Notes under the pieces: generated by a model
Seen by the model: only the letters and a program-made list of their open reading frames with translations
Told to the model about the DNA's origin: nothing
Databases searched by the model: none
Shown: positions 25,734 through 35,835 of the stretch, one piece after another
Layout: each line of letters begins with the position of its first letter
How positions within the stretch are numbered: the stretch's first letter is position 1
Source of the DNA: Alphaproteobacteria bacterium
GTDB lineage: Bacteria > Pseudomonadota > Alphaproteobacteria > Ferrovibrionales > Ferrovibrionaceae
DNA: 64,000 nucleotides
Direction: 5' to 3'
Assembly (NCBI GenBank): GCA_017307375.1
Contig: JAFKFH010000003.1
Location: 744,001-808,000 of the forward strand
Position numbers and translations under genes: made by a program

Positions 25734-27446
25734 ATGAACAGCTTTGCTGCCGCCGCCGGCCAGATGCCGGCAACCGACGAATTTGCCGCGCTGCTCGAAG
25801 AGTCGTTCGGCGGTTCGTCGCTCGAAGGCTCGGTCGTCAAGGGCATCGTGCTCGCGGTCGAGAAGGACTTCGTCATGGTCGATGTCGGCCTGAAGTGCGA
25901 AGGCCGCATCCCGCTCAAGGAATTCGTCGGCCCCGGCCGCGCCAACGAGATCAAGATCGGCGACACCGTCGAGGTCTATCTCGAGCGCATCGAGAACGCG
26001 ATGGGCGAAGCGGTGGTCAGCCGCGACAAGGCCCGCCGCGAAGAAGCCTGGGTCAAGCTCGAGGCCGCTTTCGCCGCCAACCAGCGCGTCGAAGGCGTGA
26101 TCTTCGGCCGCGTCAAGGGCGGCTTCACCGTCGATCTGTCGGGCGCCGTGGCGTTCCTGCCGGGCAGCCAGGTCGACATCCGCCCGGTCCGCGACGTCGG
26201 CCCGCTGATGAACAGCCCGCTGCAGTTCCAGATCCTCAAGATGGATCGCCGCCGCGGCAACATCGTCGTGTCGCGCCGCGCCGTGCTCGAGGAGAGCCGC
26301 GCCGAGGCCCGTTCGGAACTGGTCGCCAACCTCAAGGAAGGCCAGATCCTCGACGGCGTGGTCAAGAACATCACCGATTACGGTGCGTTCGTGGACCTGG
26401 GCGGCGTCGACGGCCTCTTGCATGTCACCGACATCGCCTGGCGCCGCGTCAACCATCCGTCGGAAGTCCTGTCGATCGGCCAGACCGTTCGCGTCCAGGT
26501 CATCCGCGTCAACCCGGAAACCCAGCGCATCTCGCTCGGCATGAAGCAGCTCGAGGCCGATCCGTGGGACGGCGTCGGCGCCAAGTATCCGGTCGGCGTG
26601 AAGTTCAAGGGCCGCGTCACCAACATCACCGACTACGGCGCGTTCGTCGAGCTGGAGCCGGGCGTTGAAGGCCTCGTGCACGTCTCGGAGATGAGCTGGA
26701 CGAAGAAGAACGTCCATCCGGGCAAGATCGTGTCGACCAGCCAGGAAGTCGAGGTGATGATCCTCGAAGTCGACCCGAACAAGCGCCGCATCTCGCTCGG
26801 CCTCAAGCAGTGCCTGGCCAATCCGTGGGAAGTCTTCGCCGAGAAGCATCCCGTCGGCACGGTCATCGAGGGCGAGATCAAGAACATCACCGAGTTCGGT
26901 CTGTTCATCGGTCTCGACGGCGGCGTGGACGGCATGGTCCACATGTCGGACATCGACTGGAACACCCCCGGCGAGCAGGCCATCCAGCGCTACAAGAAGG
27001 CCGACATGGTCAAGGCGCAGGTGCTGGACGTCGATATCGAGAAGGAGCGCATCTCCCTCGGCATCAAGCAGCTCGAAGGCGACCCCTTCGCGGCCGCCGG
27101 CAACATCAACAAGGGCGACATCGTGACCTGCACGGTCACCGCGTCGGACGTCAAGGGCATCTCGGTCTCGATCGAGGGCGGGCTGATGGGCTACATCCGT
27201 AAGTCCGAGCTCAGCCGCGACCGCGCCGAGCAGCGCCCCGAGCGCTTCGCCGTCGGCGACAAGGTCGACGCCCGCGTCACCGCGATCGACACCAAGGCGC
27301 GCAAGATCACGCTGTCGATCAAGGCGCGCGAAGTGGCCGAAGAGAAGGAGGCCGTGGACACCTACGGTTCGTCCGACTCGGGCGCCTCGCTCGGCGACAT
27401 CCTCGGCGCCGCGCTGCGCCGCAAGCAGGAGCAGAACAACGGCTGA
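25734..27446 (+). CDS. rpsA: 30S ribosomal protein S1
   Basis: S1, 570 residues, with six S1 RNA-binding motifs; it recruits mRNA with weak or structured leaders to the 30S subunit. Repeats are visible as NITDYGAFVDLGGVDGLLHV, NITDYGAFVELEPGVEGLV and NITEFGLFIGLDGGVDGMV. The start has AGGAGAA four bases upstream. A strong terminator follows. The 155-base leader downstream of cmk shows no coding sequence and may hold the promoter. Confidence 0.98.
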   Translation: MNSFAAAAGQMPATDEFAALLEESFGGSSLEGSVVKGIVLAVEKDFVMVDVGLKCEGRIPLKEFVGPGRANEIKIGDTVEVYLERIENAMGEAVVSRDKARREEAWVKLEAAFAANQRVEGVIFGRVKGGFTVDLSGAVAFLPGSQVDIRPVRDVGPLMNSPLQFQILKMDRRRGNIVVSRRAVLEESRAEARSELVANLKEGQILDGVVKNITDYGAFVDLGGVDGLLHVTDIAWRRVNHPSEVLSIGQTVRVQVIRVNPETQRISLGMKQLEADPWDGVGAKYPVGVKFKGRVTNITDYGAFVELEPGVEGLVHVSEMSWTKKNVHPGKIVSTSQEVEVMILEVDPNKRRISLGLKQCLANPWEVFAEKHPVGTVIEGEIKNITEFGLFIGLDGGVDGMVHMSDIDWNTPGEQAIQRYKKADMVKAQVLDVDIEKERISLGIKQLEGDPFAAAGNINKGDIVTCTVTASDVKGISVSIEGGLMGYIRKSELSRDRAEQRPERFAVGDKVDARVTAIDTKARKITLSIKAREVAEEKEAVDTYGSSDSGASLGDILGAALRRKQEQNNG

Positions 27447-27479
27447 TGCCGTCGTTCCGCAAGCTGCGGATCCTGAAGG

Positions 27480-27513
27480 CGCCCCCGGAGCAATCCGGGG
27501 GCGTTTTCTTTTA
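27480..27513 (+). terminator. Intrinsic terminator of rpsA
   Basis: CGCCCCCGGA (27480-27489) pairs with TCCGGGGGCG (27494-27503) over a GCAA loop, followed by TTTTCTTTT. The end of the T-run overlaps the stop codon of the convergent VOC gene. Confidence 0.93.
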
Positions 27514-27894
27514 GTCGTTGCAGACCACCGCGATCTTGTTGCCGGCCGGGTCGCGCATGTAGGCCGCATACCACTTCGGCCCGTAATGCGGGCGCGGACC
27601 CGGTGCGCCCTCGTCGCTGCCGCCGTTGGCCATCGCCGCGGCATGGAAGGCGTCGACCTCGGCATGGCTGCCGGCCATGAAGCCGACCATCGTGCCGTTG
27701 CCCGCCGTGGCCGGCCGGCCGTCGAACGGCCGGGCCACCCACAGCGTGAAATCCTTGCCCTCGCCGCCTGCCGAATAGGCGCGCCAGCCCGGGAAGTCGG
27801 CGTGCGACGCCCATCCGATCGTCGCCAGCACGGCATCGTAGAAGGCCGTCGACGCCGCGTGGTCGTTTGCCCCCACCGTCACGTAAGTGGCCAT
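27511..27894 (-). CDS. VOC superfamily (glyoxalase-like) protein
   Basis: A 127-residue vicinal-oxygen-chelate fold protein, a glyoxalase/bleomycin-resistance-type small domain. It begins YVTVGANDHAASTAFYDAVL and ends with YMRDPAGNKIAVVC, the paired beta-alpha-beta units of this fold. Metal ligands are not obvious, and the reaction is unknown. The ATG at 27894 follows GAGGAGGAAA; longer in-frame versions run antisense into the asd leader. It is divergent from asd. Confidence 0.88.
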   Translation of the reverse strand: MATYVTVGANDHAASTAFYDAVLATIGWASHADFPGWRAYSAGGEGKDFTLWVARPFDGRPATAGNGTMVGFMAGSHAEVDAFHAAAMANGGSDEGAPGPRPHYGPKWYAAYMRDPAGNKIAVVCND

Positions 27895-28090
27895 GGAACG
27901 TTTCCTCCTCACAGGTTGTGACCGTCGGCAGACTACGCGCAGGCTTACGAACATATCAAGAACAAGTGGTGCGTCGGTACAGCGGCCAAGGCCGCGAATC
28001 GGCTGTTTTGCTCGGGCGGCCGGTCTGATATGGTCCGGCCCGTTCCCCGCCCCCGGATGGCGGGGCGAACCTCCGAGAAGGCACAAGGTT

Positions 28091-29113
28091 ATGGCTTACA
28101 AGGTTGCCGTTGTCGGCGCCACCGGTGTGGTGGGCCACGAGATGCTGAACATCCTCAACGAGCGTACGTTCCCGGTCAGCGAGGTGGTCGCGCTGGCGTC
28201 GCGCCGGTCGATCGGCAAGGAAGTCTCGTTCGGCGACCGCACGCTCAAGGTCAAGGCGCTCGAGGATTTCGACTTCACCGGCACCGATATCGCGCTGTTC
28301 TCGGCCGGCGGCGCGGTCTCCAAGGAATGGGCGCCGAAGGCGGCCGCCCAGGGCGCCGTGGTCATCGACAATTCGTCGCACTGGCGCATGCACGAGGACG
28401 TGCCGCTGGTGGTGCCGGAGGTGAATGCCGACGCGATCGCCGGCTACACCAAGCGCCGCATCATCGCCAATCCCAACTGCTCGACCGCCCAGCTCGTCGT
28501 CGCGCTGAAGCCGCTGCACGACCGGGCCCGCATCAAGCGCGTCGTCGTCGCGACCTACCAGTCGACCTCGGGCGCCGGCAACGAGGCGATGGACGAGCTG
28601 TTCAGCCAGACCAAGGCGATCTACGTCAACGACCCGATCGAGCCGAAGAAGTTCACCAAGCAGATCGCCTTCAACGTCATTCCTCACATCGACGTCTTCA
28701 TGGAAGACGGCTACACGAAGGAGGAGTGGAAGATGACGGCCGAGACCAAGAAGATCCTCGACCCGAAGATCAAGCTGACCGCGACCTGCGTGCGCGTGCC
28801 GGTCTTCGTCGGCCATTCCGAGGCGGTCAACATCGAATTCGAGGATGCGCTGTCGGCCGACGAGGCCCGCGAGATCCTGCGCGAGGCGCCGGGCGTCATG
28901 GTCGTCGACAGCCACGAGCCCGGCGGCTACATCACGCCGGTCGAATGCGTCGGCGACTACGCGACCTTCGTGTCGCGCATCCGCGAGGACATCACCGTCG
29001 AGAACGGCCTGTCGCTCTGGTGCGTCTCCGACAACCTGCGCAAGGGCGCGGCGCTCAACGCGGTGCAGATCGCCGAAACCCTGATCGCCCGCTACCTGAA
29101 GAAGGCTGCCTGA
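28091..29113 (+). CDS. asd: Aspartate-semialdehyde dehydrogenase
   Basis: ASD, 340 residues, reduces aspartyl phosphate to the semialdehyde, the branch point to lysine/diaminopimelate, threonine and methionine. The NADP motif is GATGVVGHEM at residues 9-18, the active-site cysteine is in NPNCSTAQLV, and the substrate-binding histidine is in RVPVFVGHSEAVNIEFE. The start follows GAGAAGG. It is monocistronic: an upstream intergenic region of about 200 bases and a hairpin follow it. Confidence 0.97.
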   Translation: MAYKVAVVGATGVVGHEMLNILNERTFPVSEVVALASRRSIGKEVSFGDRTLKVKALEDFDFTGTDIALFSAGGAVSKEWAPKAAAQGAVVIDNSSHWRMHEDVPLVVPEVNADAIAGYTKRRIIANPNCSTAQLVVALKPLHDRARIKRVVVATYQSTSGAGNEAMDELFSQTKAIYVNDPIEPKKFTKQIAFNVIPHIDVFMEDGYTKEEWKMTAETKKILDPKIKLTATCVRVPVFVGHSEAVNIEFEDALSADEAREILREAPGVMVVDSHEPGGYITPVECVGDYATFVSRIREDITVENGLSLWCVSDNLRKGAALNAVQIAETLIARYLKKAA

Positions 29114-29122
29114 CATCACCGC

Positions 29123-29147
29123 AGCGTCCCGGGTCCAGCCCGGGACG
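29123..29147. terminator. Hairpin between convergent asd and chemoreceptor genes
   Basis: GCGTCCCGGG (29123-29132) and CCCGGGACGC (29138-29147) form a 10-bp stem with a 5-base loop. No U-tract on either side; it may serve as a weak two-way terminator. Confidence 0.45.
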
Positions 29148-29158
29148 CCGCATGAGGA

Positions 29159-31750
29159 TCAGCGGCGCAACCGTCGGCGCCAGCCCGAAAGCCGGCCGAC
29201 CAGCGTGCCGGAGGCCAGCGTGAATGGCCCGTCGGTCAGGTCGACCATCCGGGCATAACCGGCCTTGTCGCCGTCCAGTGCGTGCTTCAGCGCGTCGCCG
29301 GCAGCGATGTGGAATTGCTGGTGCAGGCCGATGACGGTGTCGTAGTCACTGCCCTTGATCGATGCGGGCAGCGAACGGCCCGCCCCGTGCAGCCACTTGC
29401 CGAAGGCGCAGCAATCGTCGCGGCGGGCGGTGGCGACATCGATGTCCGAGCTGCGGGTCGCCGCCGAGCGTTTCAGCCGCCGTTTCCAGCCGGCATGGGC
29501 GGCCAGCGCGGCTTCCAGCTGGCCGATCGTCGCCGGTGCCGCCGGGTCGCTTGCGGCATCGACCGGCACCTCGAAGGTCACGCCCGCAATCCGGCCCAGT
29601 TCGCGCGCCAGCGCGGCGTTCGGCTGCAGCTTGAAATGCGCCGCACCGTCGGCGACCTTGACCACGCGGCCCTTCACCGCTCCGTCGACTCCGTCGATCG
29701 CCAGGGATACCGCTTCGCCGGCCTGCAGCGCGCCCGCCGGCGCAAACATCGCCCCGGCGACCGACAGGTTGACCACCCGGCCGCGTACCGTGCCGCGCGA
29801 CCCCGTCGCCACAGCGGGACGGTCGATGGCGATCCGCTCATAGCGCCGCCGCTCGCCGTCGCTGTTCAGCGCCCGCAGGAAGGCGTCGACCTCGTCCTGC
29901 AGGGTTTCCGCCTGCTCGCTGAGTTCGTCGGCACCGGTCATCAGCTCGCCGGCGCTTTCATGCGTGTCGCGGGCAGCGTCGGCGACGCGATGGATCGTCG
30001 TGTTGACAGACTCGACGCCGGCGGAGGCCTCGGCGACGTTGCGGCTGATCTCGCGCGTGGCGGCCGCCTGCTGCTCGACCGCGGCAGCGATCGTCGAGGA
30101 GATCATGCTGACGCGATCGACGATGCCGGTGATGCGGCCGATCGCGGCGACGGCCTCCGCGGTGCGGCGTTGCACGCCCTCGATCTGGCCGGCGATTTCC
30201 TCCGTTGCCTTGGCGGTCTGGGTGGCCAGCCCCTTCACCTCGCTTGCCACCACCGCGAAGCCCTTGCCCGCTTCGCCGGCCCGCGCCGCCTCGATCGTGG
30301 CGTTCAGCGCCAGCAGGTTGGTCTGGCCGGCGATGTTCTTGATCAGGTTCAGGATTTCGCCGATCTGCCGGGCGGTGACGGCCAGCTCGCCGATCGTGCG
30401 GTCGGCCTGGCCGGCTTCGGCCGCCGCATCGCTGGCGACCCGCCCGGCCTCGGCCACCTGGCGGCTGATCTCGCCGATCGCCGCCGACAATTCCTCGGTC
30501 GCCGAGGCGACGGTCTGGGTGTTGGCCGAAGCCTCGGTCGAGGCGGCCGCGACCGCTCCGCTCATCTGGTCGGTTTCCTCGGCGGCGTGGCTCAGCGCGC
30601 CGGCGGTGGCCCGCATCTCCGCCGACGAGGCCGAGACGAGGCGGACCACGGCGCTGACATGTTCCTCGAACTGGCCGGCCAGGCGCACCCGCTGGGTCGC
30701 ATTCGACCAGATGAACAGCGGGCCGAGATACGTGCCGTCGTCGTCGCGGGCCGGACGCACGCTTACATCGAAGATTTCGTCGCCGAGCTCGATGCGGCCG
30801 TTCCCCGGCAGGTCGTCGGGGTCGGTGAACAATGCAGGATGCCGCATCGCTGCGGGCAGCAGCGGCAACAGCGTCGTTCCCTCGCCGGACGGCGCATGCC
30901 GGTCGAGCAGTGCCCGAGCCGCCCGGTTGAGACGAAGGCCATGCAGATCCGCCGCGGCGGCCAGCGCGATGCCGTCGGGCAGGCTGTCGAGCAGCCCACC
31001 CGCCCGTATCGTCGCGTCGCTCGTCGCCGGTGGGGCGACGATGCGCCAGGTCACGACATAACCGGTCGCGCAACTGTCGATCGAAAGCTCCAGGTCCTCG
31101 CCGCCGGCCGACCTGATCATCGCCCGGCACGGCAGTTCGGCCGCGTTCCGCGGCAGCTCGATCGGCAGGAAGTCGGCCAGCGGCCGCCCCGTCACCGTCG
31201 CGTCGTCGCCGGCCGCCAGCGGGGCGAGGCGCCGCAGGCCCTGCCGGGCCGCCCCGTTCAGCCAGTCGATCCGCCGGTCGTGATCGCAGGTCAGCAGGCA
31301 GGCCGCGGTGGCCTCGGCCGCCGCTGCGAGGCGCGCTGCACGCTGTGCCGTCGCGCCGGGGCCGACCGCCGGGGCGACGACGGCGACCACCCGTCCGGTA
31401 TTGCCGTTACCTGCCCGGCCCACCGTGAGGGCGAGTAGATCGCCACCGCTGCCGGTCTCGCCTCGAAACGGTGACGAAGCGGGATCGGCAAGTGCCCGCC
31501 GCAATTCTTCGCCGCCGTCCAGCCGGTCGATCGTCGTGCCCACGAGATCGGCGTTCCGTCCCGCCGCGCCGCGCCCTGCAAGCAGTGTCCGGGCCGCCCG
31601 GTTGGCGAAATCGATCTTCAAGTCCCCGGCGCCGGCAGCGACGATGCCGAAGTCGACCGCTTCGACCATGTCCAGCAATCGGGCATTTTCACGCCGCAAC
31701 GCGTCGCGCTCTGCCGCCACGGCGGCGTGGGTCCTGGCACTCACAAACAT
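29159..31750 (-). CDS. Soluble methyl-accepting chemotaxis protein with PAS-like, PilZ and CZB domains
   Basis: An 863-residue chemoreceptor with no transmembrane segment. Three PAS-like regions (about 25-125, 145-240, 250-350) precede the coiled-coil signalling domain, whose hairpin tip reads [20 protein letters not shown] near 468-487. A PilZ domain follows: [13 protein letters not shown] at 634-646 and NLSVAG at 661-666 supply the cyclic-di-GMP-binding arginines and the D/N-x-S-x-x-G box. The C-terminal CZB domain has the zinc ligands His752, Cys781 (CAFGKW), His810 and His814. The receptor could thus combine PAS input, cyclic-di-GMP and zinc/oxidant sensing in one cytosolic protein. No che genes are nearby. 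Confidence 0.9.
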   Translation of the reverse strand: MFVSARTHAAVAAERDALRRENARLLDMVEAVDFGIVAAGAGDLKIDFANRAARTLLAGRGAAGRNADLVGTTIDRLDGGEELRRALADPASSPFRGETGSGGDLLALTVGRAGNGNTGRVVAVVAPAVGPGATAQRAARLAAAAEATAACLLTCDHDRRIDWLNGAARQGLRRLAPLAAGDDATVTGRPLADFLPIELPRNAAELPCRAMIRSAGGEDLELSIDSCATGYVVTWRIVAPPATSDATIRAGGLLDSLPDGIALAAAADLHGLRLNRAARALLDRHAPSGEGTTLLPLLPAAMRHPALFTDPDDLPGNGRIELGDEIFDVSVRPARDDDGTYLGPLFIWSNATQRVRLAGQFEEHVSAVVRLVSASSAEMRATAGALSHAAEETDQMSGAVAAASTEASANTQTVASATEELSAAIGEISRQVAEAGRVASDAAAEAGQADRTIGELAVTARQIGEILNLIKNIAGQTNLLALNATIEAARAGEAGKGFAVVASEVKGLATQTAKATEEIAGQIEGVQRRTAEAVAAIGRITGIVDRVSMISSTIAAAVEQQAAATREISRNVAEASAGVESVNTTIHRVADAARDTHESAGELMTGADELSEQAETLQDEVDAFLRALNSDGERRRYERIAIDRPAVATGSRGTVRGRVVNLSVAGAMFAPAGALQAGEAVSLAIDGVDGAVKGRVVKVADGAAHFKLQPNAALARELGRIAGVTFEVPVDAASDPAAPATIGQLEAALAAHAGWKRRLKRSAATRSSDIDVATARRDDCCAFGKWLHGAGRSLPASIKGSDYDTVIGLHQQFHIAAGDALKHALDGDKAGYARMVDLTDGPFTLASGTLVGRLSGWRRRLRR

Positions 31751-32019
31751 TCTGGTTCATTCCTCACGTAGACTGGCCGGCCGTCAGGGCAGGCGCGGGC
31801 CGCGGCGGCAGTTCCGGCCCGGCTGGCCATGACGCCCCGATTTCACATCCCCGCCATGGAAGATATGACGGCTGTCCAACGGTGTCGATTGCGGCGGCAC
31901 GCAAATTGTCGCAGCCCGGACCGGCACGCCCATTGCCACGACGGTCGTCGATCCCGCTTGCGCGGGCGCTGCATCGGGGTAATTCTACCGCCCGGTAACA
32001 TCCAGGGAAGGCAACGCCG
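31751..32019. other. Divergent intergenic region between the chemoreceptor and SDR genes
   Basis: 269 bases without a convincing gene. It should hold both promoters. The only distinct element is the palindrome at 31986-31997 close to the SDR start. Confidence 0.5.
31986..31997. promoter_or_regulatory. Operator-like palindrome before the SDR gene
   Basis: TACCG-CC-CGGTA, a perfect 12-base dyad, 22 bases upstream of the SDR start codon and just before its ribosome site. Its form is like TetR-type operators of fatty-acid and ketone metabolism genes. The cognate regulator is not next to it. Confidence 0.45.
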
Positions 32020-32793
32020 ATGGCCAATCTGTTCGACCTCGCGGGCAAGGTCGCGATCATCACCGGGTCCAGCCGCGGCATCGGCCGCGCGATCGCGCTG
32101 CAGATGGCGGCGCATGGCGCCAAGGTGGTGGTGTCGAGCCGCAAGGCCGAGGCCTGCGCCAAGGTGGTCGCGGAAATCGAGGCGGCCGGCGGCGAGGCGA
32201 TGGCGTTGCCGGCCTCGATCTCCGACAAGGCGGCGCTGCAGGCGATGGTCGATGCGACGACCCAGTCCTGGGGCGGCGTCGACATCCTGGTCTGCAACGC
32301 CGCGATCAATCCCTATTTCGGCCCGGCTGCCGGCATTCCCGACGACGCCTTCGACAAGATCATGGCGTCCAACATCAAGTCGAACCACTGGCTGGCGAAC
32401 ATGGTGCTGCCCGGCATGGCCGGGCGCGGCGGCGGCGCCGTCGTCATCGTCTCGTCGGTCGGCGGCATGATCGGGTCGAACATGATCGGCGCCTACTGCA
32501 TTTCCAAGGCGGCCGACATGCAGCTGGCCCGCAATCTCGCGGTCGAGTGGGGGGCGAAGAACATCCGCGTCAACTGCATCGCCCCGGGGCTGATCCGCAC
32601 CGATTTCGCCCGGGCGCTGTGGGAAAACCCCGACATCCTGAAGACCGCGACCGGCCGCTATCCGCTGCAGCGCATCGGCGAGCCCGACGAGATCGCCGGC
32701 GCCGCGGTATTCCTGGCCTCGGCCGCCGGCCAGTTCATGACCGGCCAGACCCTGGTGATCGACGGCGGCGGCATCGTCTCGCAGGGCGTCTAG
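32020..32793 (+). CDS. Short-chain dehydrogenase/reductase (SDR) family oxidoreductase
   Basis: A classical SDR of 257 residues. The cofactor motif TGSSRGIG is at 15-22, NAA lies in VCNAAINPYFG near 92-94, and the catalytic Ser and Tyr-x-x-x-Lys are in SSVGG and YCISK. The C-terminus TGQTLVIDGGG is typical. An Arg after the glycine motif (SSRKAEA) favours NADP(H). The substrate is not decided; resemblance is to DHRS4-like and acyl/ketone reductases. GGGAAGG stands eight bases before the ATG. Confidence 0.9.
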   Translation: MANLFDLAGKVAIITGSSRGIGRAIALQMAAHGAKVVVSSRKAEACAKVVAEIEAAGGEAMALPASISDKAALQAMVDATTQSWGGVDILVCNAAINPYFGPAAGIPDDAFDKIMASNIKSNHWLANMVLPGMAGRGGGAVVIVSSVGGMIGSNMIGAYCISKAADMQLARNLAVEWGAKNIRVNCIAPGLIRTDFARALWENPDILKTATGRYPLQRIGEPDEIAGAAVFLASAAGQFMTGQTLVIDGGGIVSQGV

Positions 32794-32868
32794 GCCGGTC
32801 CGGCTGGCGCGGACCGGGGGGCTGGCCTATATGATGGAGCGTCTCTCACTCAAGGCCCCGTTCCCCCG

Positions 32869-35691
32869 ATGAGCTACCGCGCCTTCCGCGACGCCGTGAT
32901 CCACCCCCGCGACATCATCGATCGTCGGCGGACGCTCGGCGCGCTGGCCGAATTGCCGGCGGGCGAGGGCGAGAAGGCGGCGGCGAGCCGCCGCGCCGGG
33001 GTGCTCGGCATCCTCAAGGCCGCGCTGGCCGATGGCCGGGCCGAGGTCCGCCGCCGCTTCGAGGGCGGCGCCCCGGCCCTCGAGGTGCTGCGCGCCCATG
33101 CCTTCCTGATCGACCAGATCCTGCGCATCGCCTTCGACGACACCACCGCCCATGTCTATCGCCGCTCCAACCCGACGGCCGGCGAGCGGCTGTCGCTGGT
33201 CGCCATCGGCGGCTACGGCCGGGGCGAGCTGGCGCCGCATTCCGATATCGATCTCTTGTTCCTGTTCCCCTACAAGCAGACGCCGTGGGGAGAGCAGGTG
33301 GCCGAATACATCCTCTATCTGCTGTGGGATCTCGGGCTGAAGGTCGGCCATGCCACCCGCTCGATCGACGATTGCATCCGCCTTTCCAAGGGCGACATCA
33401 CGATCCGCACCTCGCTTTTGGAGGCACGCTGGATCTGGGGCGAGCGCGACCTGTTCGACCAGCTGCGCGACCGCTTCCGCAAGGAGGTGGTGGCCAAGAC
33501 GGCGCCCGAGTTCATCGACCGCAAGCTGGCCGAGCGCGACGAGCGCCACCGCCGCATCGGCGACACCCGCTATCTGGTCGAGCCCAACATCAAGGACGGC
33601 AAGGGCGGCCTGCGCGACCTGCACACGCTGTTCTGGATCGCGAAATATCTCTACCAGGTCGACCATGTCGAGGAACTGGCCGATATCGGCGTGCTGGCGC
33701 CCGACGAATATCGCCGCTTCAACCGCGCCCAGACCTTCCTGTGGACCGTGCGGATCCATCTGCACTATCTCGCCGGCCGGCCCGAGGAGCGGCTGACCTT
33801 CGACGTCCAGCCCGAACTGGCCCGGCGGCTCGGCTATGCCGACCGGCCCGGCCATCGCGACGTCGAACGCTTCATGAAGCACTACTACCTGATCGCCAAG
33901 GACGTCGGCGACCTTACGCGCATCTTCTGCGCCGCGCTCGAGGACAAGCACAAGAAGAAGCCGCCGCTGCCGCTGGCCCTGCCGCGGCTGATGCGGCGGC
34001 GGCGCATCGACGGCTTCGTCATCGACGGCGGCCGGGTCACCGCAGGCTCGGCGACGATGTTTGCCGAGCAGCCGGTCAAGATGCTGCGCCTGTTCCACCT
34101 GGCGCAGGAGCGCGAGGTCGACATCCACCCGGATGCGCTGCGCCTGGTCCAGCGCAACCTGAAGCGCATCGACGCCACGCTGCGCCAGGATCCCGAGGCC
34201 AACCGGCTGTTCCTGGAGATGCTGACCTCGAAGAACGACCCGGAAACCACGCTGCGGCGGATGAACGAGGCCGGCGTGTTCGGCCGCTTCGTCCCTGATT
34301 TCGGCCGGGTCGTCGCCCAGACCCAGCACGACATGTACCATGTCTACACGGTCGACGAGCATACGATCCGGGCGATCGGCATCCTGTGGAAGATCGAGCA
34401 GGGCAAGCTGGCCGGCGACCATCCGCTGTCGCACGAGATCATCCACAAGGTGCTGTCGCGCCGCGTGCTCTACATGGCCGTGCTGCTGCATGACATCGCC
34501 AAGGGGCGTGGCGGCGATCATTCGGTGCTGGGCGAGAAGGTGGCGCAGAAACTGTGCCCGCGCCTGGGCCTGACCCCGGCCGAGACCGAGACGGTCGCCT
34601 GGCTCGTGCTCTACCACCTGGCGATGTCGGCCACCGCCTTCAAGCGCGACATCAACGATTTCAAGACGGTGCTGGACTTCGCCCAGTTCGTGCAGAGCCC
34701 CGAACGGTTGCGCCTGCTGCTCGTGCTCACCGTCGCCGACATCCGCGCGGTCGGGCCGACCGTGTGGAACGGCTGGAAGGGGCAACTGCTGCGCGAGCTC
34801 TATTACCGCGCCGAGGATGTGCTGTCGGGCGGACATGCCACCGACGGGCGCCAGCGCCGGATCGACGCGGCCAAGGCCGACTTCGCCGCCGGCCTGCCCG
34901 ACTGGCAGGCCGACGAGATCGCCGAGCTGGTCAAGCGCCACTATGACAGCTACTGGCTGACCTATTCGGCCGATACCCATGTCCGCCATGCCCGGCTGAT
35001 GCGCCAGGCCGACCGCGAGCAGCGCCAGCTGACGGTCGAGACGCGGTCCGACAAGTTCCGTGCCGTCACCGAACTGACGCTCTATGCCCCCGACCATCCC
35101 GGGCTGTTCGCCCGCGTCGCCGGCGCCATCGCCACCTGCGGCGGCAATATCGTCGATGCCCAGGTCTACACGACCGTCGACGGCATGGCGCTGGATACCT
35201 TCGTCATCCAGGACATGGAGGGCAATGCCTTCGACCGGCCCGAGCGGCTGGCCCGGCTGTCGGCGGCGATCGCGGCGACGCTGGCCGGCGAATTGCGGCC
35301 GATGACGGCACTGCCCGACGAGCGGCCGGGGCTACCGTCGCGCGCCCGCGTCTTCCAGGTCGCGCCGGTCGTGCTGATCGACAACAATGCCTCGAACCGC
35401 TTCACCGTGATCGAGGTCAACGGGCGCGACCGCCCCGGTTTCCTCTACGATGTCAGCCGGGCGCTCTACCGCCTGAACCTCTCGATCGGTTCCGCCCATG
35501 TCGCAACCTATGGCGAGCGAGCGGTCGACGTCTTCTACGTGCGCGATCTGACCGGGATGAAGGTCACCCGCAAGGACCGCCTGGCCGCGATCGAGCGCGA
35601 GCTGCTTGCCGCGATCCAGGCATCCGACCAGGGCGAGCGCAAGCGGCCGCCGGCCCGCAGCCCGGCGCGGCGCGGCGCCGCCGCCGAGTAG
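32869..35691 (+). CDS. glnD: Bifunctional [protein-PII] uridylyltransferase / uridylyl-removing enzyme
   Basis: GlnD, 940 residues, senses glutamine and (de)uridylylates PII proteins to control nitrogen assimilation. Domains in order: nucleotidyltransferase with GGYGRGE (114-120) and SDID (Asp126, Asp128), the HD hydrolase domain with VLLHDIAKGRGGDHS near 540, and two C-terminal ACT domains beginning LYAPDHPGLFARVAGA near 742 and VNGRDRPGFLYDVSRA near 855. All parts are intact. The short gap after the SDR gene holds a GC-rich hairpin (32795-32817) without a U-tract. Confidence 0.97.
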   Translation: MSYRAFRDAVIHPRDIIDRRRTLGALAELPAGEGEKAAASRRAGVLGILKAALADGRAEVRRRFEGGAPALEVLRAHAFLIDQILRIAFDDTTAHVYRRSNPTAGERLSLVAIGGYGRGELAPHSDIDLLFLFPYKQTPWGEQVAEYILYLLWDLGLKVGHATRSIDDCIRLSKGDITIRTSLLEARWIWGERDLFDQLRDRFRKEVVAKTAPEFIDRKLAERDERHRRIGDTRYLVEPNIKDGKGGLRDLHTLFWIAKYLYQVDHVEELADIGVLAPDEYRRFNRAQTFLWTVRIHLHYLAGRPEERLTFDVQPELARRLGYADRPGHRDVERFMKHYYLIAKDVGDLTRIFCAALEDKHKKKPPLPLALPRLMRRRRIDGFVIDGGRVTAGSATMFAEQPVKMLRLFHLAQEREVDIHPDALRLVQRNLKRIDATLRQDPEANRLFLEMLTSKNDPETTLRRMNEAGVFGRFVPDFGRVVAQTQHDMYHVYTVDEHTIRAIGILWKIEQGKLAGDHPLSHEIIHKVLSRRVLYMAVLLHDIAKGRGGDHSVLGEKVAQKLCPRLGLTPAETETVAWLVLYHLAMSATAFKRDINDFKTVLDFAQFVQSPERLRLLLVLTVADIRAVGPTVWNGWKGQLLRELYYRAEDVLSGGHATDGRQRRIDAAKADFAAGLPDWQADEIAELVKRHYDSYWLTYSADTHVRHARLMRQADREQRQLTVETRSDKFRAVTELTLYAPDHPGLFARVAGAIATCGGNIVDAQVYTTVDGMALDTFVIQDMEGNAFDRPERLARLSAAIAATLAGELRPMTALPDERPGLPSRARVFQVAPVVLIDNNASNRFTVIEVNGRDRPGFLYDVSRALYRLNLSIGSAHVATYGERAVDVFYVRDLTGMKVTRKDRLAAIERELLAAIQASDQGERKRPPARSPARRGAAAE

Positions 35692-35835
35692 TCGGCCGCC
35701 ATTGCTGGCCACGATTGCTGGCCGCGCGCAAGGCCGCTATAAGCATGGTCTTGAGCGCCCGGACCTGACGATAGTCCAGTCAGGTCCGGCGGATTTTGCG
35801 GGGAACTGGGGCCGGCGCCAGCCGACCTGCGAGCC

